The position numbers and the translations under genes are program-made. A DNA stretch of 64,000 bases from Pseudomonas sp. GM78 (GTDB taxonomy: Bacteria; Pseudomonadota; Gammaproteobacteria; Pseudomonadales; Pseudomonadaceae): the NCBI RefSeq assembly GCF_000282475.1, contig NZ_AKJF01000076.1:1-64000 (forward strand), in the 5' to 3' direction. Of this stretch, positions 25,686-33,612 are shown one piece after another. Below the pieces are notes generated by a model that was not told where the DNA came from, searched no databases, and saw only the letters and a program-made list of their open reading frames with translations. Positions within the stretch are counted from its first letter, which is position 1. The number at the start of each line of letters is the position of its first letter.

Positions 25686-27026
25686 TTAGTGCTTGCGAGC
25701 GAAGTACGCCTGGATTTTTTCGTTGAATATCGCCAGTGAAAGCATCAACACAGCGAGCACGTTGACGGGGGTGTAGTGGTAGTAGTGAAGCGCCAGGCTA
25801 ATTAGTCCGACTAAGGCCGTCATCAGCAAAAAGGTTGCCCAGGACGACTTGAAAAAGCCGCCTCGTCCAACCTCCATCTCGATGATGCCTGACGTTGGGT
25901 TCTGTCTCTCATGCAGTGCCTTGAACAGCACTATCAGAAAAAGCAGGCCTATCTCCACCAGATCGAGCCAATTGACATCAAGGTTCGGCAGGCTGGCTGG
26001 TTCGCGGTCATAGTCCATGCCCAGGGTCACGAGGTTATCCAGCGCCATGGCATGCAGGTAAACGCCGGGTATCTTGCCGTGCACGGGCGAATGGACCAGG
26101 TCGCCAGTAGAGGTGATGTTCGCGCCGACCAACACCAGGCGATCACGTAGCAATTTGGTCAGCAGAGCGCGATCTTCTGGCGTGCTCACTTCCAGGTCGC
26201 TGGCCGAGAGCGTGAAGTTATAGAGGCAGCGGGATTTTTCGGCGCCGGAAAGCTTCCAGAAAATTGCCTGGGCCAGCTCTTTCCCGACATCTTTCCAGAA
26301 GCCTTCAGGAGCTGAGCAGTGAGCAATGTCAGCGATGCGCATCTGTTCCGGTGCCAGATGGATCCCCCACTGGATGGCGATGGGCGGCCGCTGAACGGCA
26401 TCTTGTGTATCGCTCGGCAGATCAGCACAGGAGTGTGATTGGCAATACTGGCGATACATCAACAGAGCCGGCGTTTCCATCAGCCCTAGTGGTTTTTCGA
26501 CCGCCAAAGGGTATTTGTCACCAAACCCGTTCCACGCCACCAGTGCAGGGCTGCTGACCTCAGCCAGGTTGACCAGCGTATTAGCCTGACCCTCCTCGCC
26601 ACGCACCTGACCGGTGTTGGCCAGCAACAAGGGAATGCCCTGATGACGATAGCGTTCGAAAACATTGGCCAGTAGCTGACTACCCAAAGCACGGTCGCCT
26701 TGGGAATGATCGTGGCTGTACATGAAGTCGACGAATACTGCTTTCGGCTTGTAGGCCAGCAAGCGTTTGAACAACTTGCTTTGCTCGTCGTAAGGCATCG
26801 GCCAGTGTGTGTTGTTGCGCATCAGGTACGCATCGTCGATCAGGATGACGGCGACTTGCTGTTGCCCAATGTTTTTGTAGCCACTGGCAAATACCCGATT
26901 CAGCCATTGTGCTGAGGCGTAATTGCTCGAGCTCGATAGTCCGAAAGGATCAAGCACAGCGAGGACCACGAAAAGCACTCCAAGCACGCACTCCCAGCGA
27001 GAAAACAAAGGCGAATTGGCCGGCAT
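25686..27026 (-). CDS. CHASE2-domain membrane protein without an output domain
   Basis: 446 residues. One TM near 12-31, a large periplasmic CHASE2 domain about 45-335 (VILIDDAYL, KAVFVDFMYS, LVLVGANITSTGDLVHSPVHGKIPGVYLHAMALDNL), then three TMs in about 355-435. CHASE2 is usually the sensor of kinases, cyclases or phosphodiesterases, but here the protein ends after the last helix (FARKH) with no catalytic domain. Either it signals through a partner or it works with the exported protein and protease encoded downstream. First gene of the operon; the ribosome site is weak. Confidence 0.85.
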   Translation of the reverse strand: MPANSPLFSRWECVLGVLFVVLAVLDPFGLSSSSNYASAQWLNRVFASGYKNIGQQQVAVILIDDAYLMRNNTHWPMPYDEQSKLFKRLLAYKPKAVFVDFMYSHDHSQGDRALGSQLLANVFERYRHQGIPLLLANTGQVRGEEGQANTLVNLAEVSSPALVAWNGFGDKYPLAVEKPLGLMETPALLMYRQYCQSHSCADLPSDTQDAVQRPPIAIQWGIHLAPEQMRIADIAHCSAPEGFWKDVGKELAQAIFWKLSGAEKSRCLYNFTLSASDLEVSTPEDRALLTKLLRDRLVLVGANITSTGDLVHSPVHGKIPGVYLHAMALDNLVTLGMDYDREPASLPNLDVNWLDLVEIGLLFLIVLFKALHERQNPTSGIIEMEVGRGGFFKSSWATFLLMTALVGLISLALHYYHYTPVNVLAVLMLSLAIFNEKIQAYFARKH

Positions 27027-27196
27027 CCCTGGCTCGATATAGTCAAATTAGCCGACGATTTAAGTGAATGTGACGGCTGATGTCAAGGTGCCATCTTTTT
27101 GCGCTATCAGTTCGAAATATATAAAAGTCTCGATCGATTTAGAGCTATTCATGTGGTCATGTCGCTGAAAGTCGATTTCGGGAACATGTTCTGAAA

Positions 27197-27262
27197 ACGT
27201 GTCGCCCGCGGCGACATATTCCAAATACGTGTCGCAAAAAGTGAAAAATTGCGACACGTTAA
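27197..27262. promoter_or_regulatory. Cluster of ACGTGTCGC repeats, likely operators
   Basis: ACGTGTCGC occurs at 27197-27205 and 27227-27235 (30 bases apart) and inverted as GCGACACGT at 27251-27259. The last two make the dyad CGTGTCGCAA / TTGCGACACG around an 11-base spacer. GTCGCCCGCGGCGAC (27201-27215) and GAACATGTTC just upstream are further palindromes. All lie between the CHASE2 and Fic genes. Confidence 0.55.
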
Positions 27263-27268
27263 GGCGTC

Positions 27269-28069
27269 ATGTCTAGCTCGGAAATAGAAAGCATCGTCAC
27301 CACCACGGATTTGCTGTTCCAGCATGCCCAAGACACGGCAAACCACGCAGACCCGGCCACCAAAGAAGAGCTACGCTATCGAACGGCGCTGAGCCAAGGC
27401 TTCCAGTCCCTGGCTGAACGACCGTTATCCACCAACACCGCCGTGGAAATCTGTCGTACGTTGAAAGGCGCGAAACTGGATATTCGCCGCACACCCGGCA
27501 CGCAGCTTGCCAATGACTGGACCGGTGAGGCCATCTATCCTTTTGTCGACGGCAATGGTCGTGTCGGGCGCGTCATCAATACTCTGTTTCTGTTTCTGAT
27601 TCAGGAAGGCTTGCTGAACCTGCCGATTCTGTACCTCAGCCGCTACATCATTGCCCAGCGTGCCGATTACTATCGACTCTTGCTGGAGGTGACGACCCAG
27701 CAGGCGTGGGAGCCATGGCTATTGTTCATGCTCAGTGCAGTAGAGGAGACCGCGCGTTGGACGACAACCAAAATTGCCGCAATCCGCGGATTGTCCGAAC
27801 ACACCACTCAATTTGTGCGTGACCAACTACCCCAAACCTACTCGCGGGAGTTGGTGGACGTCATCTTCGAACAGCCCTACTGCCGGATCAGCAATGTGGT
27901 AGACAAGAAAGTTGCGCAACGACAGGCCGCTTCGCGTCACCTGAAAGATCTGGTGACCATTGGTGTGCTGGAGGAGATTCAGGTGGGCAAGGAGAAGCTG
28001 TTTATCCATCCGAAACTGATGCAATTGCTCAGCCGTGCCAGTAATGAATTCAAACGCTACTTCAGCTGA
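27269..28069 (+). pseudogene. Fic-family protein remnant, catalytic motif damaged
   Basis: 266-codon frame. The reading frame begins inside the domain usually found near residue 60 of Fic proteins: MSSSEIESIVTTTD corresponds to the inhibitory SSEIEN region, and a stop codon (27260) closes the frame just upstream. RTPGTQLAND is followed at once by YPFVDGNGRVGR, so about 40 residues are missing and the HPFxxGNGR catalytic His is replaced by Tyr. The C-terminal part (winged-helix, KVAQRQAASRHLKDLVTIGVLEE) is intact. Fic enzymes AMPylate proteins; this copy should not. The family is certain; whether a shortened protein is still made is not. Confidence 0.75.
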
Positions 28070-28117
28070 CGGTTGAGCTGAAAGAAAAAGCCTCGCCCTA
28101 CGGGAGTTTTTAACTGA

Positions 28118-28130
28118 TTACACTGTGTAA
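28118..28130. promoter_or_regulatory. Palindrome TTACAC-T-GTGTAA upstream of the tautomerase operon
   Basis: A perfect 6-bp dyad around one base, about 107 bases before the tautomerase start. It looks like a dimeric repressor site (TetR/MarR type); no such regulator gene is adjacent. Confidence 0.45.
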
Positions 28131-28236
28131 CTAATGAAGTTCCCACCCCCATCTTTATCCCCTCCAGCGAACTCCCTACATTGAGCTCCAACGCCTCTCC
28201 CATCATCCCGACGGGAAGGTCACTGGAGTTTCCCTC

Positions 28237-28455
28237 ATGCCTTTTGTAAGCGTGCGCATCACCCGCGATGGCGTTACCACTGAGCAGAAAGCTCAGGTGA
28301 TTGCCGAGATCACTGAAACACTGGAGCGCGTCCTCAACAAACGTCCTGACCTGACCCACATCGTGATCGAGGAAGTCGACACCGATAACTGGGGCTACGC
28401 CGGTATCACCACCACTCAATACCGCCAGCAACTGGCGCAAGAGGGGCAGTCATGA
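28237..28455 (+). CDS. 4-oxalocrotonate tautomerase-like protein
   Basis: 72 residues. The catalytic N-terminal proline follows the initiator Met (MPFVSVRITRDG), as needed after Met removal, and IVIEEVDTDNWGYAG fits the tautomerase superfamily. These enzymes interconvert enol/keto acids; the real substrate here is unknown. TGGAG precedes the ATG. The stop overlaps the start of the DsbA-like gene by four bases (ATGA, 28452-28455), so the two are coupled. Confidence 0.87.
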   Translation: MPFVSVRITRDGVTTEQKAQVIAEITETLERVLNKRPDLTHIVIEEVDTDNWGYAGITTTQYRQQLAQEGQS

Positions 28456-29108
28456 CGGCGTCGGTGACCATCGATTTCGTCTCCGATGTGGTGTGCCCAT
28501 GGTGCGCACTGGGGGCGACGGCGCTGGAGCAGGCGATCGAGAACGTGGCGGGTGAGGTGTCGGTCGAGCTGACTTACAAGCCTTTCGAACTGAACCCGAA
28601 CATGCCGCCCGAGGGCGAGAAAGCCGTCGAGCACTTGATGCGCAAATACGGGCGCACCGCCGCAGACGTCGCCGCCGGCAAGAAGATGCAGATCGAACGC
28701 GGCGAGGCCATCGGCTTCAAGTTCGACCTGGAGAAGCGCACGCACTTCTACAACACCTTCGACGCTCACCGTTTGTTGCTCTGGGCGCTGGAAGAAGGGC
28801 GCCAAGTGGCGCTGAAGAAAATCCTGCTTCGCGCTTACTTCAGCGAAGGCCAGAACCCGAGTGATCAGCAGACGCTGGTGCGGCTGGCGGGTAAAGCCGG
28901 ATTGGACGAGGCCCGTGCACGCGAGGTGTTGGCATCGGGCGCCTTTGCCGAGGAAGTGCGTGAGCTTGAGGCGTTTTACCAGCAGCACGGCATCAATTCG
29001 GTCCCGGCCATGGTGTTGAACGGCCGTCACCTGGTGTCCGGTTCGCAATCGGTCGAGTACTACGAACAGATGTTGAGACAAATGGCGACGGCCCCTGCTG
29101 ACGCCTGA
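28452..29108 (+). CDS. DsbA-family oxidoreductase (FrnE-like)
   Basis: 218 residues. Thioredoxin fold with an inserted helical domain and the CPWC active site near residue 15-18 (DVVCPWCALG); cis-Pro segment NSVPAMVLNG. There is no signal peptide, so it acts in the cytoplasm like FrnE proteins, which are linked to redox stress or polyketide and 2-hydroxychromene-2-carboxylate isomerase chemistry. Middle gene of a tautomerase / DsbA / SDR set, suggesting a small detoxification unit for electrophiles; that is inference. Confidence 0.9.
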   Translation: MTASVTIDFVSDVVCPWCALGATALEQAIENVAGEVSVELTYKPFELNPNMPPEGEKAVEHLMRKYGRTAADVAAGKKMQIERGEAIGFKFDLEKRTHFYNTFDAHRLLLWALEEGRQVALKKILLRAYFSEGQNPSDQQTLVRLAGKAGLDEARAREVLASGAFAEEVRELEAFYQQHGINSVPAMVLNGRHLVSGSQSVEYYEQMLRQMATAPADA

Positions 29109-29150
29109 TTTATCGAATTTCAAACCCCATCATTGTCAGAGGTATACATC

Positions 29151-29861
29151 ATGAGCAATTCGAAAAAAGTCGTTGTCATCACTGGCGCATCCCAAGGTCT
29201 CGGCGACGGCATGGTCAAGGCCTTCCGCGAACTCGGCTACCAGATCGTCGCCACCTCGCGTTCGATCAAACCGTCCACCGATCCGGACATCCTCACCGTG
29301 GCTGGCGACATCGGTGAACCGGCGACCGCTCAACGCGTAGTTCGTGAAGCCATCGCACGTTTCGGCCGTATCGACACCCTGGTCAACAACGCCGGTATCT
29401 TCATCGCCAAGCCGTTCACCCAGTACACCGCTGAAGACTACGCCAATGTGCTGTCGGTGAACGTAAACGGCTTCTTCTATATCACTCAACTGGCCATCGC
29501 CGAGATGGAAAAACAGGGCAGCGGTCACGTCGTCAACATCACCACCAGCCTGGTCGACCACGCTATTGACGGCGTGCCATCAGTATTGGCCTCGCTGACC
29601 AAAGGTGGCTTGAACGCGGCGACCAAATCCCTGGCCATCGAATACGCCAAGCGCGGCATTCGGGTCAACGCAGTGAGCCCTGGCATCATCAAGACCCCGA
29701 TGCACGGCGAAGAAACCCACGCCGCACTGGGCGCTCTGCACCCGGTCGGGCACATGGGCGACATCGATGACATCTCCCAGGCTGTCGTGTACCTGGACAA
29801 CGCCAAGTTTGTTACCGGCGAAATCCTCCACGTTGATGGCGGGCAGAGCGCGGGTCACTAA
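29151..29861 (+). CDS. SDR-family oxidoreductase lacking the catalytic tyrosine
   Basis: 236 residues from the ATG at 29151 (AGAGG about nine bases upstream). NAD(P)-binding TGASQGLGDG (11-20), NNAG (79-82) and S133 (NITTS) are present. The YxxxK site reads A147-S-L-T-K151, so the lysine is kept but the tyrosine is alanine. The remainder (IRVNAVSPGIIKTPMH, VTGEILHVDGGQ) is classical SDR. Catalysis by the usual mechanism is therefore doubtful. It lies 42 bases after the DsbA-like gene and is followed by a terminator. Confidence 0.9.
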   Translation: MSNSKKVVVITGASQGLGDGMVKAFRELGYQIVATSRSIKPSTDPDILTVAGDIGEPATAQRVVREAIARFGRIDTLVNNAGIFIAKPFTQYTAEDYANVLSVNVNGFFYITQLAIAEMEKQGSGHVVNITTSLVDHAIDGVPSVLASLTKGGLNAATKSLAIEYAKRGIRVNAVSPGIIKTPMHGEETHAALGALHPVGHMGDIDDISQAVVYLDNAKFVTGEILHVDGGQSAGH

Positions 29862-29890
29862 GATCCGGGTTTTCAAACGGCAGAAACAAC

Positions 29891-29923
29891 AAAGCCCTCG
29901 TATTTCTACGAGGGCTTTGTTTT
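29891..29923 (+). terminator. Terminator after the SDR gene
   Basis: AAAGCCCTCGTA, four-base loop, TACGAGGGCTTT, then GTTTT. It may also serve tRNA-Thr from the other strand. Confidence 0.85.
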
Positions 29924-29926
29924 GTA

Positions 29927-30002
<76 letters not shown>

Positions 30003-30016
30003 GTGTCAGGGCGACG

Positions 30017-30044
30017 ATTATAGCGATTGGGACGGTTCTGTAAA
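30017..30044 (-). promoter_or_regulatory. Promoter of tRNA-Thr
   Basis: On the minus strand TTTACA (30044-30039), 16 bases, TATAAT (30022-30017), about 15 bases before the tRNA 5' end. Confidence 0.8.
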
Positions 30045-30106
30045 CCCCTGAATTCAGACTATTTTTGCGCAGGGCTCTGACCAGGATTTCTGGTGTGCGT
30101 TGAGCC

Positions 30107-30727
30107 TCATCGAGCGTTGTAAAACGTGGCGCCCGAGGGGATGTCTTTGTTGACGAACGACATGGCACCGATGGTGACGTTGTCGCCGATTGTCAGGGTG
30201 TCCGCGATGATGCAACTGTTGGCGCCCACGCTGACATTGTCGCCAATGACCAGATCGTAGCTGTCCAGTCCCAGGGTCTTGATGCCAATGGTGGTGTTTT
30301 GCCGGATGAAGAAGTTACGGCCGATTTTGACTTCACCGGTGATCACTACGCCCGGCAGGTGGCCGATGCGAAAGCCTGAGCCTATTTGGGCGTCGATGCA
30401 GATGTCGACGCCGTACTTGAGGTTGAGCTTTCTCTCAAGACGCTTGGCATACCAGCGCGCCAAACCGTTTCCGGAATTAAAGTACTGGGCCAGTCGAAAC
30501 ATGAACAAGTAGCGCAGGACGTTGCTCTTGCGAGTCCGCTTGAGGACGTTGCTGATGAACCCTGTGCGGCTTCCGCGTTTTTTCTTGTTCGAGACTTCCG
30601 ACCGCCAATGTTCTACCAAGGTGTCCAGATTCAAAACATAGCCCTGTTGATTGTTTGTGTTGTGAGGCCTTCGATAGTAGCTGCTGGCTATAACGATTCC
30701 TACGCTCACTTTCTGCCCAAATTTCAA
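30107..30727 (-). CDS. Hexapeptide-repeat acyltransferase, serine acetyltransferase-like
   Basis: Up to 206 residues. The C-terminal half is a left-handed beta helix of hexapeptide repeats (IGSGFRIGHLPGVVITGEVKIG, IGDNVSVGANS, IGDNVTIGAMSFVNKDIPSG) like CysE/NodL acetyltransferases; the HWRSEVSNKK stretch precedes a helical region. Such stand-alone members often acetylate sugars or serine. The start is uncertain: the full frame begins with TTG at 30727, and an in-frame TTG about 30 codons later (LNLDTLVEHW) would suit the family as well. The upstream 30728-30948 region is AT-rich with two dyads, unlike its neighbours. Confidence 0.78.
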   Translation of the reverse strand: MKFGQKVSVGIVIASSYYRRPHNTNNQQGYVLNLDTLVEHWRSEVSNKKKRGSRTGFISNVLKRTRKSNVLRYLFMFRLAQYFNSGNGLARWYAKRLERKLNLKYGVDICIDAQIGSGFRIGHLPGVVITGEVKIGRNFFIRQNTTIGIKTLGLDSYDLVIGDNVSVGANSCIIADTLTIGDNVTIGAMSFVNKDIPSGATFYNAR

Positions 30728-30851
30728 CAGATATGTCTTTTGCTCAAATGCTTATGCACAACGGGATTCGCAATGCGGGAGGTATATGACGAATTTGTGG
30801 ATCCGTTCTCAACTGTTCGCAAATCACTGTTTTTCTGGTTTTTTATCCAAG

Positions 30852-30889
30852 TGTACGAAAACTGTACAGTGACGTTTCAGCTCTGAAAC
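30852..30889. promoter_or_regulatory. Two adjacent dyads upstream of the acyltransferase gene
   Basis: CTGTACAG (30862-30869) within TGTAC-N7-GTACA, followed by GTTTCAG-CT-CTGAAAC (30874-30889). They lie 125-160 bases before the gene start in an AT-rich spacer; possible repressor sites. Confidence 0.4.
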
Positions 30890-30948
30890 AGCTGTAAAAT
30901 ATTGGATCCATGATATTCCATCAACAGAGTTATCCACAGGTTGGGGTG

Positions 30949-32178
30949 TTAGGCGCGTTCTGCCAGCATCAGGAAGTTGCGCGGTGTGAGTTTGGTGTCA
31001 CAGAACGTGCCGAGCCGAACCTTGTAGCCCTGCTCGCGCAGGAAAAGTGCGCGATCGAGCACCAGCCAAAGCTCCAGTGGGCGTCGGAAAAGTCCGCGCA
31101 GCAGCTCCAGATTGCGCACTTCAGCCAAACGTTGCCAACCGACGGTTTCCAGAGCCGGCCAATCCTGCGGGCCGATTGTGGATAACTCTTTGAGCTGGGC
31201 CAAATGATGGCAGTAATCGGCAAAGGGCTTGTCCAGCCAGGCGCTGGGCAGGGATGGCGTTGACAGGTATTCGTCAACGCCACGCAGTTGCCGCTGCAGC
31301 AGGTCGAAGGCCAGGCGTCGGGCCATGGAGGTGTCGCGTTGGCGTCGGACGCGTGCACCGGCGGTGACGGTTTCGCTCATCGGTAACGCCAGGTCATCGA
31401 GAGACAGCTGTAGGTTGGAGGCCATGGCGGCCGAGGAAAGTGGCGAGTACCGGGGAAGACTGATCCGGTTGTAGCAACAAGGAGCAATGGCGAGTTGTTT
31501 GCAGCCTGCTGCGCTGGCGAGTTGAATCAATCGCACGTGGAGATCGCCGCAGGCGTGCAGTGCGACGGGGGTGTGTTCGGCGTTTAACAACGCGGCTACA
31601 TCGACAGCGAGCACATCCTGCTCGACATGCAGCGCATGCAACTGATGGCGTTGACTCAGAGCCTGACCGCTGGCGACCAGTGTCGGGTCATATTCCAGGC
31701 AAGTCAGCTGTTGGCCGGTTTGCAGCAAGCGTCTTCCTAGGTGCCCTTTGCCCGAGCACCAGTCCAGCCAATGCTTGGGCGTATCGGCGAAGTTCAATCG
31801 ACTGGCAAAGGTTTCTATTTGCTGCAACTTGCGCCCGGGTACGTCGATGTTCAATCGATGACCCGCCGCTTCCAGCGCATGGGCGGGCAATTCATCCACG
31901 GTACTCAGCGCAAGGGACATCGTCGCCAAGGTTGCAAAAGGTTCCGGCGCATCCAAAAGGGCGGGTTGGTTGTGTGCGTTTTCCGCCTCTTCCAGTGACC
32001 GTTCGCGTAGCCAGGCGGCCAGCTCGGGGTAGGTGGTTTCCCAAGGCAGTTGCAGATGCGTGAAGGGGCGTGGTTTCCACAGCGCCTGATGCGCTGTCAG
32101 AAAAGTGTCCAGCGCGGTGAAACGGGCGAGCAGTTCCTCGCCCGTCAGCACCCGAGGATCAACGCCCTTGGCAGGCAT
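30949..32178 (-). CDS. SAM-dependent methyltransferase with PCCYxR motif
   Basis: 409 residues from the ATG at 32176-32178. Motif I is WLDWCSGKGHLGRRLL; then ALHACGDLHVRLI and IAPCCYNRISL. The GKGHL plus PCCYxR combination places it with METTL25/RRNAD1-type methyltransferases whose target is unproven. The start overlaps the last ABC permease gene by 20 bases, so it is translated as part of the amino-acid transporter operon. An earlier ATG at 32226 would overlap more and looks less likely. No link between the methyltransferase and transport is known to me. Confidence 0.78.
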   Translation of the reverse strand: MPAKGVDPRVLTGEELLARFTALDTFLTAHQALWKPRPFTHLQLPWETTYPELAAWLRERSLEEAENAHNQPALLDAPEPFATLATMSLALSTVDELPAHALEAAGHRLNIDVPGRKLQQIETFASRLNFADTPKHWLDWCSGKGHLGRRLLQTGQQLTCLEYDPTLVASGQALSQRHQLHALHVEQDVLAVDVAALLNAEHTPVALHACGDLHVRLIQLASAAGCKQLAIAPCCYNRISLPRYSPLSSAAMASNLQLSLDDLALPMSETVTAGARVRRQRDTSMARRLAFDLLQRQLRGVDEYLSTPSLPSAWLDKPFADYCHHLAQLKELSTIGPQDWPALETVGWQRLAEVRNLELLRGLFRRPLELWLVLDRALFLREQGYKVRLGTFCDTKLTPRNFLMLAERA

Positions 32179-32848
32179 CGACGCGCAACCAGCGCTCCAG
32201 CAGCTTGAAGCCGCGTACCAGCACATAGGCCATCAACAGATAGAACATGCCGGCGGCGAAGAAGATCTCCACCGGCAGGTAGGTTCGGGCGATGATGGTG
32301 CGGGCCATGCCGGTCAGCTCCAGCAGGGTCACGGTGCTGGCCAGGGCGCTGGCCTTGAGCATCAGGATCACTTCGTTGCTGTAGGCCGGCAGGCCGATGC
32401 GCGCCGCGCGGGGCAGCATGATGAAGATCAGTGCCTTGGTTTTCGACATGCCAAGTGCCCGTGCCGCTTCGATCTCACCTGGCGGAATCGCCTGGATCGC
32501 GCCGCGCAGGATTTCAGCGATGTAGGCGGCGGTGTGCAGGGTCATGGTCGCCGTGGCGCACCAGAACGGATCGCGCAGGTAAGGCCACATCGAACTGTTA
32601 CGGATCACGTCGAACTGCGCCAGCCCGTAATAGACCAGGAACAGTTGAACCAGCAACGGCGTCCCACGGAAAAAGAAGATGTAGCCGTAGGGAAATGCCC
32701 GCACCCACCACAGGCGCGACGAACGCGCGATACCCAGCGGAATCGCCAGCAGCAGACCGGCAATCACGGCAATGGCGACCAGTTCCAGGGTCAGGGTTGC
32801 GCCCTGGGCCAGTTTCGGCAGCCACTTGATGATGACTTCCCAGTTCAT
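32159..32848 (-). CDS. Amino-acid ABC transporter permease (HisM-like)
   Basis: 229 residues, about five TMs, inner membrane. The HisMQ-type coupling loop EIEAARALGMSKTKALIFIMLPRAARIGLPAYSNE holds the EAA motif, and FFRGTPLLVQLFLVYYG is a family signature. The start ATG at 32846-32848 overlaps the stop of the partner permease (ATGA). With the HisQ-like protein it forms the heterodimeric channel for basic or polar amino acids. Confidence 0.92.
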   Translation of the reverse strand: MNWEVIIKWLPKLAQGATLTLELVAIAVIAGLLLAIPLGIARSSRLWWVRAFPYGYIFFFRGTPLLVQLFLVYYGLAQFDVIRNSSMWPYLRDPFWCATATMTLHTAAYIAEILRGAIQAIPPGEIEAARALGMSKTKALIFIMLPRAARIGLPAYSNEVILMLKASALASTVTLLELTGMARTIIARTYLPVEIFFAAGMFYLLMAYVLVRGFKLLERWLRVDACQGR

Positions 32849-33540
32849 TGGGTGCTCCTCGCGAAGCCGCGAGCGGCGCGTTTTTCCAGGAAGTGCATGC
32901 CGGTCATGGCCAGAATCGTCAGGCTCAGATACATGAATGCCGCGACCATATAGAAGGTGAACGGTTGCTTGGACACGGTCACGCCGATTTGCGCGTGACG
33001 CATTATTTCTTCCAGGCCGATCACCGACACCAGCGCGGTGTCTTTCATCAGGATCATGAACAGGTTGCCCAGGCCGGGCAGGGCGATGCGCCACATCTGC
33101 GGCATGATCAAGCGGGTGAAGATGCGCCATTTCGACAGGCCCAGGGCCACGCCGGCCTCACGATGGCCTTTGGGGATGGCAAGGATCGCGCCGCGAAACA
33201 CTTCCGTGGCGTAGGCGCCAAAGCACAGGCCCAGGGCGATCACGCCCGCAGCGAAGGCATTGAGCTCAAGGTCAGGGTTACCGAAAAACTCGCCCAGGGC
33301 GCGCATCAGGTTAACCGTGCCGAAATAGATCAACAGCACCCAGAGCAGTTCCGGGATGCCGCGAACCAGTGTCGAATAAGTGCCGCCAAGCCATTGCAGC
33401 GGCTTGTACGGGGAAGTCTTGGCCAAGGCGCCGAGCAGACCGAGTACCAGCCCCAGGCACAGGGCCGAGAGTGCCAGTTTCACAGTCATCAGCGCGCCAG
33501 CGGCGAGCGCCGGGCCGAATCCGTAGAGGTCGATAATCAT
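32845..33540 (-). CDS. Amino-acid ABC transporter permease (HisQ-like)
   Basis: 231 residues, inner membrane. MIIDLYGFGPALAAGALMTVKLALSA is the usual opening; YSTLVRGIPELLWVLLIYFG and the EAA loop HREAGVALGLSKWRIFTRLIMPQMWRIALPG identify the HisMQ family. It is separated from the binding-protein gene by 72 bases that hold a strong hairpin, and coupled downstream to the HisM-like gene. Confidence 0.92.
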   Translation of the reverse strand: MIIDLYGFGPALAAGALMTVKLALSALCLGLVLGLLGALAKTSPYKPLQWLGGTYSTLVRGIPELLWVLLIYFGTVNLMRALGEFFGNPDLELNAFAAGVIALGLCFGAYATEVFRGAILAIPKGHREAGVALGLSKWRIFTRLIMPQMWRIALPGLGNLFMILMKDTALVSVIGLEEIMRHAQIGVTVSKQPFTFYMVAAFMYLSLTILAMTGMHFLEKRAARGFARSTQ

Positions 33541-33576
33541 GGATTTCTTTTCAAATCGCGGCAGGCAATACCGTAA

Positions 33577-33598
33577 GCCGGCGCCATCAGGCGCCGGC
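33577..33598 (-). other. Intercistronic hairpin after the binding-protein gene
   Basis: GCCGGCGCC, four-base loop, GGCGCCGGC without a T tract. Position after the periplasmic-protein gene and before the permeases suggests an mRNA-stabilising hairpin that keeps binding protein in excess. Confidence 0.6.
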
Positions 33599-33612
33599 CA
33601 GGCAGGTCAGGA

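Noticed and set aside
30925-30945. TTATCCACAGG, a DnaA-box-like sequence
   Set aside because: A single copy without neighbours or origin features; likely chance.
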